A DNA stretch of 64,000 bases from assembly GCF_923077115.1 (NCBI RefSeq), contig NZ_CAKLPX010000004.1:1-64000 (forward strand). Direction: 5' to 3'. The notes under the pieces were generated by a model that was not told where the DNA came from, searched no databases, and was given only the letters and a program-made list of their open reading frames with translations. The position numbers and the translations under genes are program-made. The stretch is from Sinobacterium norvegicum. GTDB taxonomy: Bacteria > Pseudomonadota > Gammaproteobacteria > Pseudomonadales > Sinobacteriaceae. Numbering within the stretch: the first letter of the stretch is position 1; every line of letters begins with the position of its first letter. This document shows, in pieces, positions 27,365 to 36,201 of this stretch.

Positions 27365-28651
27365 TTAACTTAACTGGTGGTCTATTGTCGCCAGAAGTGT
27401 ACCTAGTGCGCCTCGGTTTTGTTCAACAACGGCATAGGCTTTTTCACCCTGCTGCTGCCTCAGGGTGTCATCATCCAGCAATCTCGCCAATACCGGCTCT
27501 AATGATTGCTGCTCGGATAACATCGTCAAGCCGCCAGCATCGACCAGCAATTCGGTAATTTGCATAAAGTTAAACATGTGAGGGCCAGTCACCACAGGCA
27601 GTCGCCACAGCGCTGGCTCCAGCACATTGTGGCCGCCGTGCTCCACCAAACTGCCGCCGACAATGGCGATATCAGACGCTCCCATCATCAACAACATCTC
27701 GCCCATGGTATCGCCAACAATCACTTCTGTTTGTGATGTCGGGGCAATGCCACTGCTGCGCCGCAGCACCCGAAAACCTTGTTGATCGGCCAAGCTGGCA
27801 ACGCTGTTAAAACGCTCAGGGTGGCGCGGTACAATGACCAACAGCAGCTGCGGATGTTTGATCTGCAACGCTTTAAAGGCCGCCAAGATCTGTTCATCTT
27901 CCCCTGCATGGGTGCTGGCAGCGATAATCACGCGGCTATGGTGGGCATGCCACAGATTATTAAGATCCTCTGCCGTTGCCTGCAACGCTGCAGGGAGGTC
28001 AACATCAAATTTAACGCTGCCACTGACCACCAGCTTTGCCGGTGCCAGCCCCAACTCAACAAAGCGCTGACCATCGACGGCGTTCTGCGCCACCACACAG
28101 GTTAAACGCCTGATCATCGGCAGGGTTATACGATGAAAGCGCTGATACCCCCCCGCCGATCGCGCCGATAATCGCGCATTGGCAACAATCACCGGGATAT
28201 TACGACGACTACAGGCGGCCACCATATTCGGCCACAGTTCGGTCTCTACCACTATCGCTAATTGCGGCTTGTAACGACGCAGAAAACGGCTAAGCGATGT
28301 CGGTAGGTCATAGGGCGCATATACATGTTCGACACTGCCGCGAAACAACTGATAAACCTGCTCCGACCCCGTCGGGGTGGTCGTCGTCACCAGCAGACTG
28401 TGGTTGGGGTATTTCTGCTGCAGTGCCCTAACCATCGGCGCACAGGCTATCGACTCACCGACGGAAACCGCGTGCACCCAAATTGTTGGTTTATTATTCA
28501 GCCGCTTTTTTAGATAGACACCATACCGCTCCAGCATCCGCTGACGATAGGCCGGGGCTTTTAAAGAGCGCCACAACAACCGCAGCATCACCAACGGCTG
28601 TATCAAATAAAATATCCCTGTGTATAAAATCCTTGCCAAAAAACTACCCAC
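27365..28651 (-). CDS. waaA: 3-deoxy-D-manno-octulosonic acid transferase
   Basis: WaaA (KdtA) adds Kdo from CMP-Kdo to lipid IVA at the inner membrane, the first step of LPS core assembly. The sequence follows E. coli KdtA closely: ILYTGIFYLIQPLVMLRLLW at the membrane-associated start, HAVSVGESIA, TTTTPTGSEQV, ETELWPNMVAAC, GSVKFDVDLP, IIAASTHAGEDEQ and GGSLVEHGGHNVLEPAL. The start is uncertain. E. coli KdtA begins at the equivalent of the TTG at 28639, a GTG lies at 28651, and an ATG at 28699 would add an untypical leader. It is convergent with tolC and divergent from the FAD oxidoreductase gene. Confidence 0.95.
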   Translation of the reverse strand: MGSFLARILYTGIFYLIQPLVMLRLLWRSLKAPAYRQRMLERYGVYLKKRLNNKPTIWVHAVSVGESIACAPMVRALQQKYPNHSLLVTTTTPTGSEQVYQLFRGSVEHVYAPYDLPTSLSRFLRRYKPQLAIVVETELWPNMVAACSRRNIPVIVANARLSARSAGGYQRFHRITLPMIRRLTCVVAQNAVDGQRFVELGLAPAKLVVSGSVKFDVDLPAALQATAEDLNNLWHAHHSRVIIAASTHAGEDEQILAAFKALQIKHPQLLLVIVPRHPERFNSVASLADQQGFRVLRRSSGIAPTSQTEVIVGDTMGEMLLMMGASDIAIVGGSLVEHGGHNVLEPALWRLPVVTGPHMFNFMQITELLVDAGGLTMLSEQQSLEPVLARLLDDDTLRQQQGEKAYAVVEQNRGALGTLLATIDHQLS

Positions 28652-28748
28652 CGCTAATTCTTTACAGTAATTGATTTGCCAACAGTACTCGCCAGCCATG
28701 AGGGAGGTTATACTATGCCTTGTTTCTATTTTACCTACGGTTAATGCT

Positions 28749-29969
28749 ATGCGTCACGAAGTTAAAGTCGATATTTCAATTATTGGTGGAGGCATCGCCG
28801 GTTTATGGCTATTAAACCGACTCCAACAAGCGGGCTATAGCGCCGTCTTGTTTGAGCAGGCTGATCTTGGCAGCGACCAGACCATCGCCTCTCAGGGCAT
28901 GATACATGGCGGCCTAAAATACGCCCTCAGCGGTATTATTAACGGTTCCTCCGAGGCCGTTGCCGAAATGCCAGCACTGTGGCAACGCTGTATTGACGGC
29001 GAGGGCGAAGTAGACCTGAGCAAAACAAAACTACTGAGCAAAGAGTTTAATATGTGGTCTACCGGTTCTGCCGGCTCTAAACTGACCTCTTTTTTCGCCA
29101 CCAAGGCAATGCGCGGACGCATCAATAAACTGAAACGCCCCGACTATCCTCAGGTATTTCAAAATAAAGCCTTTGCCGGCAACGTCTATCGCCTGGTTGA
29201 TATCGTGCTGGACGTGCCCTCGCTGCTTAATAATTTGAAGAGCAACTGCCCTGGCCGTATCTTTTCCATCGATTGGCAGCAGGCTCAATTTCAGCAACAG
29301 CAAGATGGCAGCGTCTCCGCCTTAGAAATTAAGCACGGCGATGACATTATCGCCATTGCTGCCCAGCAGCATGTCTTCACCGCGGGTAAAGGCAACGGTG
29401 ACCTAATGGCAATGCTCAATTTACAACAGCCAAAGATGCAAATCAGACCGCTGCAGCAGGTTATGGTCAAGCACAGCAACGACTTTGACCTCTATGCCCA
29501 CTGTGTCGATTTCAGCCTCAGCACCTCACCGAGGCTAACGGTTTCAAGCCATCGCAGCGACGACGGCAGCCTCACCTGGTATCTGGGTGGCGACCTTGCC
29601 ACCAATGGGTTGAACGACTCCCCTGAGCAACTGATCAATAAAGCAAAGCGGGAAATGAACACGCTATTCCCCTGGCTCGATTTCAGCGACGCCCAATGGA
29701 CAACCATCAGCGTCGACCGCGCCGAACCCAAGCAGAGCTCATTATCCAAACCTGACCAAGCATTCGCACAGGTCAGCGATGCTGCCGCCAACGTCATCGT
29801 GGCATGGCCTACCAAACTCACTCTGGCACCCGACCTCGCCGATAAAGTCATCGCGTCGCTACAAGATGCCGCTCTATCACCTCAGCCGACGGCGAATATC
29901 GAAGCTCTTGAGGTGCTCGGCTGCCCCACCGTTGCCAACAAAGTTTGGGACAAAAATTTTGAATACTAA
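28749..29969 (+). CDS. FAD-dependent oxidoreductase (DAO superfamily)
   Basis: The protein begins with a dinucleotide-binding motif, SIIGGGIAGLWLLNRLQQAG, followed by SQGMIHGGLKYALSG, a pattern seen in glycerol-3-phosphate dehydrogenase and related DAO-family oxidases. From the ATG at 28749 it has 406 aa. I cannot name the substrate. An ATG at 28671 in the same frame would add residues before the FAD motif and is unlikely. It overlaps the aldo/keto reductase gene by 11 bases, which in turn overlaps a glycosyltransferase gene, so these three are one operon divergent from waaA, probably serving surface-sugar chemistry (inference). Confidence 0.82.
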   Translation: MRHEVKVDISIIGGGIAGLWLLNRLQQAGYSAVLFEQADLGSDQTIASQGMIHGGLKYALSGIINGSSEAVAEMPALWQRCIDGEGEVDLSKTKLLSKEFNMWSTGSAGSKLTSFFATKAMRGRINKLKRPDYPQVFQNKAFAGNVYRLVDIVLDVPSLLNNLKSNCPGRIFSIDWQQAQFQQQQDGSVSALEIKHGDDIIAIAAQQHVFTAGKGNGDLMAMLNLQQPKMQIRPLQQVMVKHSNDFDLYAHCVDFSLSTSPRLTVSSHRSDDGSLTWYLGGDLATNGLNDSPEQLINKAKREMNTLFPWLDFSDAQWTTISVDRAEPKQSSLSKPDQAFAQVSDAAANVIVAWPTKLTLAPDLADKVIASLQDAALSPQPTANIEALEVLGCPTVANKVWDKNFEY

Positions 29970-30801
29970 ATCACCGGCTCTCGACCCCAGCGTTCGTCGC
30001 CCTATTGCAGACACCGACATTTTTGTCAGCCCCATCGGTTTAGGCACGGTTAAACTTGGCCGAGATCAGGGCGTTAAATACCCTAACGGTTTTACTATTC
30101 CTGACGATCAACAGGCCCTGTCTTTGATCAATCTAGCGCGAGAACTCGGTATCAACTTGATCGACACCGCACCGGCCTATGGCAATAGCGAAGAGCGCCT
30201 CGGCAAGCTGCTTAAGGGACAGCGACGAGACTGGGTTATCTGCTCAAAGGTTGGGGAAGAGTTTGTCGAAGGACAGTCCTCTTTTCACTTTGACGAAGCC
30301 TCGGTGAAAGCCAGTATTGATAGAAGCCTCAAGCGTCTAAACACAGACTATATTGATATGGTGCTGGTTCACTCCGATGGTAACGACGTCGCTATCATCG
30401 AGCAGTACGGCATATTAGAAGTGCTTAGTAACATTAAGAAACAGGGGAAAATCCGCGCCACGGGTATGTCGACCAAAACAGTTGAAGGCGGCATATTGGC
30501 CGCCCAACAGTCTGACTGTGTGATGGCGACTTACAACCTAGCTTACACCGACGAGAAGCCGGTGCTGGATTACTGCGCTGAACATAACAAGGCGGTACTG
30601 ATCAAGAAGGCGCTGGCCTCCGGGCATCTGTGTTTAGAACCCGGCGAAGACCCTGTGTCGAAAAGTTTCGAGCTTATCTTTCAGCCGTCGAGTGTGGCCA
30701 GTGCAATTATTGGTACGATTAATGAAAAACATTTGAGGGCGAATGTTTTGACCTTGTTACGCGGTATAGTCTGCAATCAGAGTAGAGGGCCAGCCTCTTG
30801 A
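29959..30801 (+). CDS. aldo/keto reductase
   Basis: This is an NAD(P)H-dependent TIM-barrel oxidoreductase. The catalytic tetrad is visible: Asp and Tyr in IDTAPAYGNSEERLG, Lys in VICSKVGEEF and His in MVLVHSDGND. No ATG precedes the conserved RRPIADTDIFVSPIGLGTVKLG at a sensible distance. I infer a TTG start at 29959 (280 aa) that overlaps the FAD gene by 11 bases. Its stop overlaps the glycosyltransferase start in TTGA. The substrate is unknown; the setting suggests a sugar or sugar-derived aldehyde. Confidence 0.85.
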   Translation: MNTKSPALDPSVRRPIADTDIFVSPIGLGTVKLGRDQGVKYPNGFTIPDDQQALSLINLARELGINLIDTAPAYGNSEERLGKLLKGQRRDWVICSKVGEEFVEGQSSFHFDEASVKASIDRSLKRLNTDYIDMVLVHSDGNDVAIIEQYGILEVLSNIKKQGKIRATGMSTKTVEGGILAAQQSDCVMATYNLAYTDEKPVLDYCAEHNKAVLIKKALASGHLCLEPGEDPVSKSFELIFQPSSVASAIIGTINEKHLRANVLTLLRGIVCNQSRGPAS

Positions 30802-31682
30802 AACTATCGATAATCATTCCATGTTTTAATTATGGCCACCTGGTAGAAAAGGCCATCGCCTCTGCGGCAACCAATCACCCTGAGGTAGAAGTTATTGCTC
30901 TTAATGATGGCTCAACAGACAACAGCCTAGAGGTTTTAAAAGGCCTTGCTGAAAAATATAACTTCAACCTTATCGATAAGAAAAACAGCGGCGTATCCAG
31001 TACTCGAAACATGGGCATCGACATCGCCAGCGGCGAATACCTGATGTTTTTAGATGCCGATGACTATCTTACCGATGATGCTATTGCACTATGCCTAAAC
31101 AGCATTGTTGACACCCAAGCGAAATTCATCATCGCTGAACATATTAATATCAGCGATAACAAACGGAGTTTATCTAAAAAAATCAGCATCCAGGAAAGTC
31201 ATTATGACAATGTCAGAAGGTACATAACCAAGGAGCTAAGCATTGTTAACGGTGGCTGCCTGATGCACAAAGATATATTCGCCTCGCGTCGCTACAACCC
31301 TTCACTTCGCAACAGCGAAGACATCCCGATGTTTATTCATGCCTTAGCAAATTTTAAGACCAGCTCGATCAACTTCCCTATTGTCAATATAATCAAGCAC
31401 AACGACTCTCGTCGCCATGATATTTCAGCAATCCTAGAAACAGGGACAACCATTGTCGACGACAGTTTTGACGAGCAATATATCACCGGAAAAGTCGCCA
31501 CACTAAAATGCACGGCCCTTGCCTACAGACACCATTCCATTGCCAAAGCCTGCTTTAAGGCCAATAAATATCAATTAGCCAAACAACACTACTCAAAGGC
31601 ATTTCGCCTTCACCCTAGATTCATACTAAACATATCATTCCTGAAAAGAATGATCGGCGCCAGCTTGAAAAAAAACCATTAA
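30798..31682 (+). CDS. glycosyltransferase family 2
   Basis: This GT-A fold transferase has 294 aa. It opens with KLSIIIPCFNYGHLVEKAI, the nucleotide-sugar-binding region VIALNDGSTDNS, and the metal-binding DxD motif as MFLDADDYLTDD. The start is a TTG at 30798 inside the four-base overlap TTGA with the aldo/keto reductase stop, with GAGGG upstream as ribosome-binding site. The sequence is clearly more A+T-rich than the two genes before it. It is convergent with the pyruvyltransferase gene. The donor and acceptor are unknown; an LPS core or surface glycan role follows from context. Confidence 0.9.
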   Translation: MKLSIIIPCFNYGHLVEKAIASAATNHPEVEVIALNDGSTDNSLEVLKGLAEKYNFNLIDKKNSGVSSTRNMGIDIASGEYLMFLDADDYLTDDAIALCLNSIVDTQAKFIIAEHINISDNKRSLSKKISIQESHYDNVRRYITKELSIVNGGCLMHKDIFASRRYNPSLRNSEDIPMFIHALANFKTSSINFPIVNIIKHNDSRRHDISAILETGTTIVDDSFDEQYITGKVATLKCTALAYRHHSIAKACFKANKYQLAKQHYSKAFRLHPRFILNISFLKRMIGASLKKNH

Positions 31683-31717
31683 TACAGCAAAAAAATAAGA
31701 TAGCAACTAGGAAAATT

Positions 31718-32830
31718 TTATTTTATCGACTCTCTTAGAAAGTCGATACCCTCCTCTCTCAGGCTAGAAAGATCTGTCTCGCTGGTTTTTTTTACTTTTT
31801 TCTGCAAAATCAACTCAAGATCGCTGTATCTGGTCACAATCCTACTGGATAAATCCAGCCTGCCTAACAAGGTATAGAATCTATCGTTTTTAGGGTTACT
31901 AAAGTCGAATGACAAATCAATAGCCTTGAACCCCAGCGCTTTAACTAGAGAGAATATTCGTCTTTTAAATTTATTGACCTTGTTTCTGCTTTCTAACGGA
32001 ATAACAGCAAAATCTTTTTTATAAATAACAGAAAATGCAGAACCATGAAACGAGTTGGTCACGAAGAACTTAGACCTTTTGATAATCCAAACCCACTCCG
32101 AGGGATCTATTTCGTTAAGATCATAATCTGCCGAGATACAATGATCAAAACTCATGTTAACAATGGGTAAACCATAATGTTCTTTGACTCGTTTTATGCA
32201 CTCATCAGCAAACGGAGTGATCTGCAACAAATAGATCGCGATATAATCGCCGGAGAACGGTAAGTTGACCTCTTTTTCAGGATAACTTTCACACAGCAAT
32301 GTGGGATCAGGAACCAAGGTAGAATCAAGTTCTAGCTCTGAAAGGTTAGCCTTAAGACTGTTTTCTCTTACTGACAGCGAGTCAAAGCGACTGAGACTAT
32401 CAACCAGGTTTCCCCGCTCAAGCCGCGTACCCCCAGTACTTGCCGCATACGAGATTCGCCTGCTGCCGGGGCCAGCAAAATTCAAAAAATATGCATCAAC
32501 ATTTTTTCTGACAAAGCTGATCCTCTCATTCCAAACTTGATCACTGCCTGCAACAAAAACATCAGACTCAACGTCTGCCAGATCATCACCAGTAAACTCT
32601 CTGTCCGTAATATTTAAAAAGTCCTTTCTGTATTTTTCGAATGAATTAAACTGAACTAAGTCGCTGCCTTCCAGCTCGCTCCTATCAACATAAAAAGGTA
32701 CATAGTCGATTACCTGGACCCTATAGCCTAAGCTCGCTACCGCTTGCTGCAAGGCATAACACTGCAGCACCGCACCGAAATTTATCGCCCGATGAAATGT
32801 TATTAAACTAACTAACTTTTCAGAGTTCAT
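31718..32830 (-). CDS. polysaccharide pyruvyl transferase family protein
   Basis: This GT-B-like enzyme family (CsaB/WcaK type) transfers pyruvate ketals to surface glycans. The 370-aa protein has SLITFHRAINFGAVLQCYAL at the start, RISYAASTGGTRL, LVPDPTLLC and the late signature FVTNSFHGSAFSVIY. I take the ATG at 32830; a GTG at 32834-32836 overlaps the nitroreductase stop by one base. The gene directly follows a nitroreductase gene on the same strand, a pairing seen in capsule and exopolysaccharide loci of other bacteria. The sequence is A+T-rich. Confidence 0.88.
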   Translation of the reverse strand: MNSEKLVSLITFHRAINFGAVLQCYALQQAVASLGYRVQVIDYVPFYVDRSELEGSDLVQFNSFEKYRKDFLNITDREFTGDDLADVESDVFVAGSDQVWNERISFVRKNVDAYFLNFAGPGSRRISYAASTGGTRLERGNLVDSLSRFDSLSVRENSLKANLSELELDSTLVPDPTLLCESYPEKEVNLPFSGDYIAIYLLQITPFADECIKRVKEHYGLPIVNMSFDHCISADYDLNEIDPSEWVWIIKRSKFFVTNSFHGSAFSVIYKKDFAVIPLESRNKVNKFKRRIFSLVKALGFKAIDLSFDFSNPKNDRFYTLLGRLDLSSRIVTRYSDLELILQKKVKKTSETDLSSLREEGIDFLRESIK

Positions 32831-32835
32831 GGTCA

Positions 32836-33828
32836 CTACCTTGTCGTTAGTATGTCATCGACGCTCAAGCGCTCTGAATAAGCGACATTAAATTCATCTG
32901 GCATATAGCCAACACCAATCATGCAGGAGACATTATGGGCATCTTTTATTGACAGCAATTTTCTTAGTTTTTTATCCACCTTAGTACTCACAGCCCAGTG
33001 CAAAATGCAGGCACCCAATCCATTATATTGCAATGAGTACAGTAAATTCATGGCAAAAATCCCGCTATCGACATAAACCTGATTTAGATCCTTGATACCT
33101 TGAGTTGCCCTTAAATCACCACAAACAACAAGCAGGCAACTGATATTTTCGTTAAAACCTCTTGTCCCATTGTGTATCGTCAAAGCCTTATCAATCAGTT
33201 GTTTGTCTTTTATATGGTATATTCTAGGCGTTTGTCGGTTGCACGTTGACGGGCAGCGCTGAGCTAATTTAACCGCCCTCTTAACAACCTCAGAATCAAC
33301 CTCTTTATCGATAAAGTTTCTAATAGTGGACCGGGCATGACATATAGCGGCAAAATCACCTCTGGATTGCTCAGTATATTCCTTCAAGAAAACCTGTTTA
33401 GAGCCACCACCCACGCCATCATTACCTGTTAATAGCGCTGTGTTTCTAACAAGAAAGGAATCAATTTTTTCGAACAGCCCTTTTATCTTGCCATCGTCTG
33501 GCAGCGGCCTATCGAGATGTAAATCTTTATATCTCGACAACACAATAACGGCAGAAACATATTGTGTATTCAATTTATTAAAACCCAGCGAATCATATTC
33601 CAGCATTTCATCTATCAGCTTTAAGATGTTTTCTGCGCCAAAGAAATACCGAACTTTCGGCATAGCCAGACCTTTCTCAACTATATGAAACTTAGTTGAT
33701 ATCCCAGCAAGCATGCCCATCTCTGTTTTCTGAAACGCATTCGAATGCTTGGTAAACCGAACAAAGAAATAAAGCCAAAGCTTCGCACTTTCTTTATATC
33801 GTCTGTAAGGTTTCATGCTGAATTTCAT
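32836..33828 (-). CDS. nitroreductase family protein
   Basis: This FMN-dependent oxidoreductase family member has 330 aa. It has an N-terminal extension of about 160 residues and then the nitroreductase core: HARSTIRNFIDKEVDSEVV (the Arg-Ser/Thr-x-Arg flavin contact), AQRCPSTCNRQTPRIYHI, and IFAMNLLYSLQYNGLGACIL. Members found with polysaccharide pyruvyl transferases lie in surface-glycan gene clusters, and their substrate is not established. It is the first gene of the pair; 135 bases separate it from hldE. Its codons favour A and T compared with flanking housekeeping genes, which suggests acquisition by transfer. Confidence 0.88.
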   Translation of the reverse strand: MKFSMKPYRRYKESAKLWLYFFVRFTKHSNAFQKTEMGMLAGISTKFHIVEKGLAMPKVRYFFGAENILKLIDEMLEYDSLGFNKLNTQYVSAVIVLSRYKDLHLDRPLPDDGKIKGLFEKIDSFLVRNTALLTGNDGVGGGSKQVFLKEYTEQSRGDFAAICHARSTIRNFIDKEVDSEVVKRAVKLAQRCPSTCNRQTPRIYHIKDKQLIDKALTIHNGTRGFNENISCLLVVCGDLRATQGIKDLNQVYVDSGIFAMNLLYSLQYNGLGACILHWAVSTKVDKKLRKLLSIKDAHNVSCMIGVGYMPDEFNVAYSERLSVDDILTTR

Positions 33829-33964
33829 TTATACCGCCACAAGGATTTTAATAAATGTAATTGACCGAGCCGCTTTATTGCTGACCGAAGACTACATCCA
33901 GATAATTTATGCTCGACTAAGGCCTCGCCATCAACGTTAGCCATAAGACACGAATGAGTAAAAC

Positions 33965-35392
33965 TTAGTTACCCATCTTGATCTTCTCAACAATCGACGT
34001 CGTCGAACAATCATCGACAAAGTTCATCACATAGACTGAGCCACCATAGGCCTCAACTATCTGCCATCCGACGACACCTTCTTTATCGTAATCACCACCT
34101 TTGACTAGCACATCAGGCTTTAATAATGCCAACAGACGCTCTGGGGTATCCTCACTAAAAGACACCACCCAGTCGACAGAACCCAAACCTGCCAGCACCG
34201 CCATTCTTCTATCCAACGGATTAACGGGTCGACCCGGGCCTTTTAATTTAGTAATGGAAGCATCATCGTTAACACCAACAACCAAGCGATGCCCTAACGC
34301 CTTTGCCTGTTCGAGATAACCAACATGGCCGGCATGAATAATATCGAAACAACCATTGGTAAAGACGACTTTCTCGCCATGCGCTCTCGCATCCTGCAAA
34401 ACGACGGCTAATTGCTCATCGGTCATCACGCCACGGCCACTGCCGACCTCTTTGTGGATGGCGCGCCGTAACTCGGGGCCACTGATAGCAGCGGTACCGA
34501 GCTTGCCAACAACAATACTGGCGGCAATGTTTGCTAAAGCCACCGATTGCGGCAGAGGTTCACCTGCGGCAAGGCTTGCCGCCAATACGGAAATAACCGT
34601 ATCGCCGGCACCGGTGACATCGAAGACCTCCTTCGCCTTGGCCGGTAAATGCAGCTCAGGCTCGCCCTTGCGCAATAACGTCATGCCATGCTCACCACGG
34701 GTCACTAACAGGGCGTCCAGCTCGAGTGTTTCAAGCAGGGCGACACCTTTTTCCACCAACTCTTGCTCTGTTTCGCAGGTGCCGACTACCAGCTCAAACT
34801 CACTGTAGTTTGGCGTTAACAGCGTGGCGCCGCGATATCGCTCAAAATCACTGCCCTTGGGGTCGACCAACACAGGAATGCTTAACGCTCTCGCCTGTTT
34901 GATCAATGGTTGCGGGTCTGCCAATACGCCCTTGGCGTAATCAGACAGGATCAATGCCCCCACATGAGGGCTGAGCTCGATGGTTTTCTGCACCACAAGG
35001 TCAGCATCAGCGACGGCAAAACCCTCCTCAAAATCGAGGCGTAGTAACTGCTGCTGACGACTAATAACCCGTAGCTTGGTAATGGTCGGCTTGTCTTTAA
35101 CCGCCACAAAATCACAGTGGACCTTTGCCGCGGCAAGAGTGGTCGACAATGAATCTGCAGCCTCGTCCTGCCCGACCAAGCCAATAACAGATGCGCCAGC
35201 GCCAAGAGCCGCGATATTCAACGCCACGTTGGCCGCTCCGCCGGGGCGGTCTTCCATACCATCCACCTTTACCACCGGCACCGGGGCCTCAGGCGAGATA
35301 CGCGAGGTGGGGCCATGATAATAACGATCCAGCATAATATCGCCGACCACTAAGACCTGCGCCTGGTTGAATAGAGGCATTGTTAGCTTCAT
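33965..35392 (-). CDS. hldE: bifunctional heptose 7-phosphate kinase / heptose 1-phosphate adenylyltransferase
   Basis: HldE makes ADP-heptose for the LPS inner core. The N-terminal ribokinase domain (about 1-315) has [27 protein letters not shown] and the catalytic [14 protein letters not shown]. The C-terminal nucleotidyltransferase domain has [18 protein letters not shown] with the HxGH motif. From the ATG at 35392 the length is 475 aa, the usual size; an ATG at 35458 would add an atypical leader. It supplies the substrate of WaaC and WaaF encoded 9-10 kb to the right, and is divergent from a methyltransferase gene. Confidence 0.96.
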   Translation of the reverse strand: MKLTMPLFNQAQVLVVGDIMLDRYYHGPTSRISPEAPVPVVKVDGMEDRPGGAANVALNIAALGAGASVIGLVGQDEAADSLSTTLAAAKVHCDFVAVKDKPTITKLRVISRQQQLLRLDFEEGFAVADADLVVQKTIELSPHVGALILSDYAKGVLADPQPLIKQARALSIPVLVDPKGSDFERYRGATLLTPNYSEFELVVGTCETEQELVEKGVALLETLELDALLVTRGEHGMTLLRKGEPELHLPAKAKEVFDVTGAGDTVISVLAASLAAGEPLPQSVALANIAASIVVGKLGTAAISGPELRRAIHKEVGSGRGVMTDEQLAVVLQDARAHGEKVVFTNGCFDIIHAGHVGYLEQAKALGHRLVVGVNDDASITKLKGPGRPVNPLDRRMAVLAGLGSVDWVVSFSEDTPERLLALLKPDVLVKGGDYDKEGVVGWQIVEAYGGSVYVMNFVDDCSTTSIVEKIKMGN

Positions 35393-35583
35393 ACATAAGC
35401 CTGTTCTGTAAAAAATATTGCCAATAATATCACAGCCTAAAGTGAGAATGGTGATCAACTATTTAGATTGATAATCTAACCCGAAGGTGACTACACCTTA
35501 ACCGCCACACAGGCTATGATACCGGCGATAAAATACTGCCTTTCTCACTATAGGCCAAGACCAACACAACAAGGTAAATCTTC

Positions 35584-36201
35584 ATGTCTGTCTCACTACC
35601 CATCGACATCACTGAAATCAAAGGCTTTTTAGCCGACGACGAGGCCGAGGCACTGTATCTTCACGCGCAGCAATGTAGCAGCCTAGGGCCAATATTCGAA
35701 ATCGGTAGTTACTGCGGTAAATCAACTATCTATCTTGGTGCTGCCGTCAAAGCCTTGGGTGGCACTGTTTATGCGCTGGATCATCATCGCGGCAGTGAAG
35801 AGCACCAATTAGGCGAGGAGTATCACGACGGCGATCTTTATGATGCCTCTGTCGAGTTGATGGACACCTTTAAAGAGTTCCGCAAGAATATGCGTGCCGC
35901 GGAGCTAGAGGAGACCGTCGTCCCTGTCGTCTCATCTTCCAAGGCTGCATCACGTCACTGGGGTACACCGCTGGGCATGTTGTTTATCGATGGCGGCCAC
36001 AGCCTAGAAGCAGCAATGACTGACTACCAAAGCTGGGTAACACATATCAAATCCGGTGGCATCCTGGCCATACATGATATCTTTCCCAACCCTGAGGAAG
36101 GTGGCCAAGCCCCTTACACCATTTATAAGTTGGCGGAGGCTTCAGGTTTGTTTGACAAGCTGCCGATGGTCAATACCTTAGGCTTGTTCCGCAGAAAGTA
36201 G
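35584..36201 (+). CDS. class I SAM-dependent methyltransferase (Methyltransf_24 type)
   Basis: The 205-aa protein has SAM motif I as IFEIGSYCGKSTIYLG, then TVYALDHHRG, and LFIDGGHSLEAAMTDYQSWV with GGILAIHDIFPNP. These match the family often found in surface-polysaccharide loci. The substrate is unknown, with sugar O-methylation a reasonable guess. It is divergent from hldE. Its last 24 bases overlap the 3' end of the convergent alpha-toroid gene, so the two genes share coding DNA on opposite strands. Confidence 0.85.
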   Translation: MSVSLPIDITEIKGFLADDEAEALYLHAQQCSSLGPIFEIGSYCGKSTIYLGAAVKALGGTVYALDHHRGSEEHQLGEEYHDGDLYDASVELMDTFKEFRKNMRAAELEETVVPVVSSSKAASRHWGTPLGMLFIDGGHSLEAAMTDYQSWVTHIKSGGILAIHDIFPNPEEGGQAPYTIYKLAEASGLFDKLPMVNTLGLFRRK

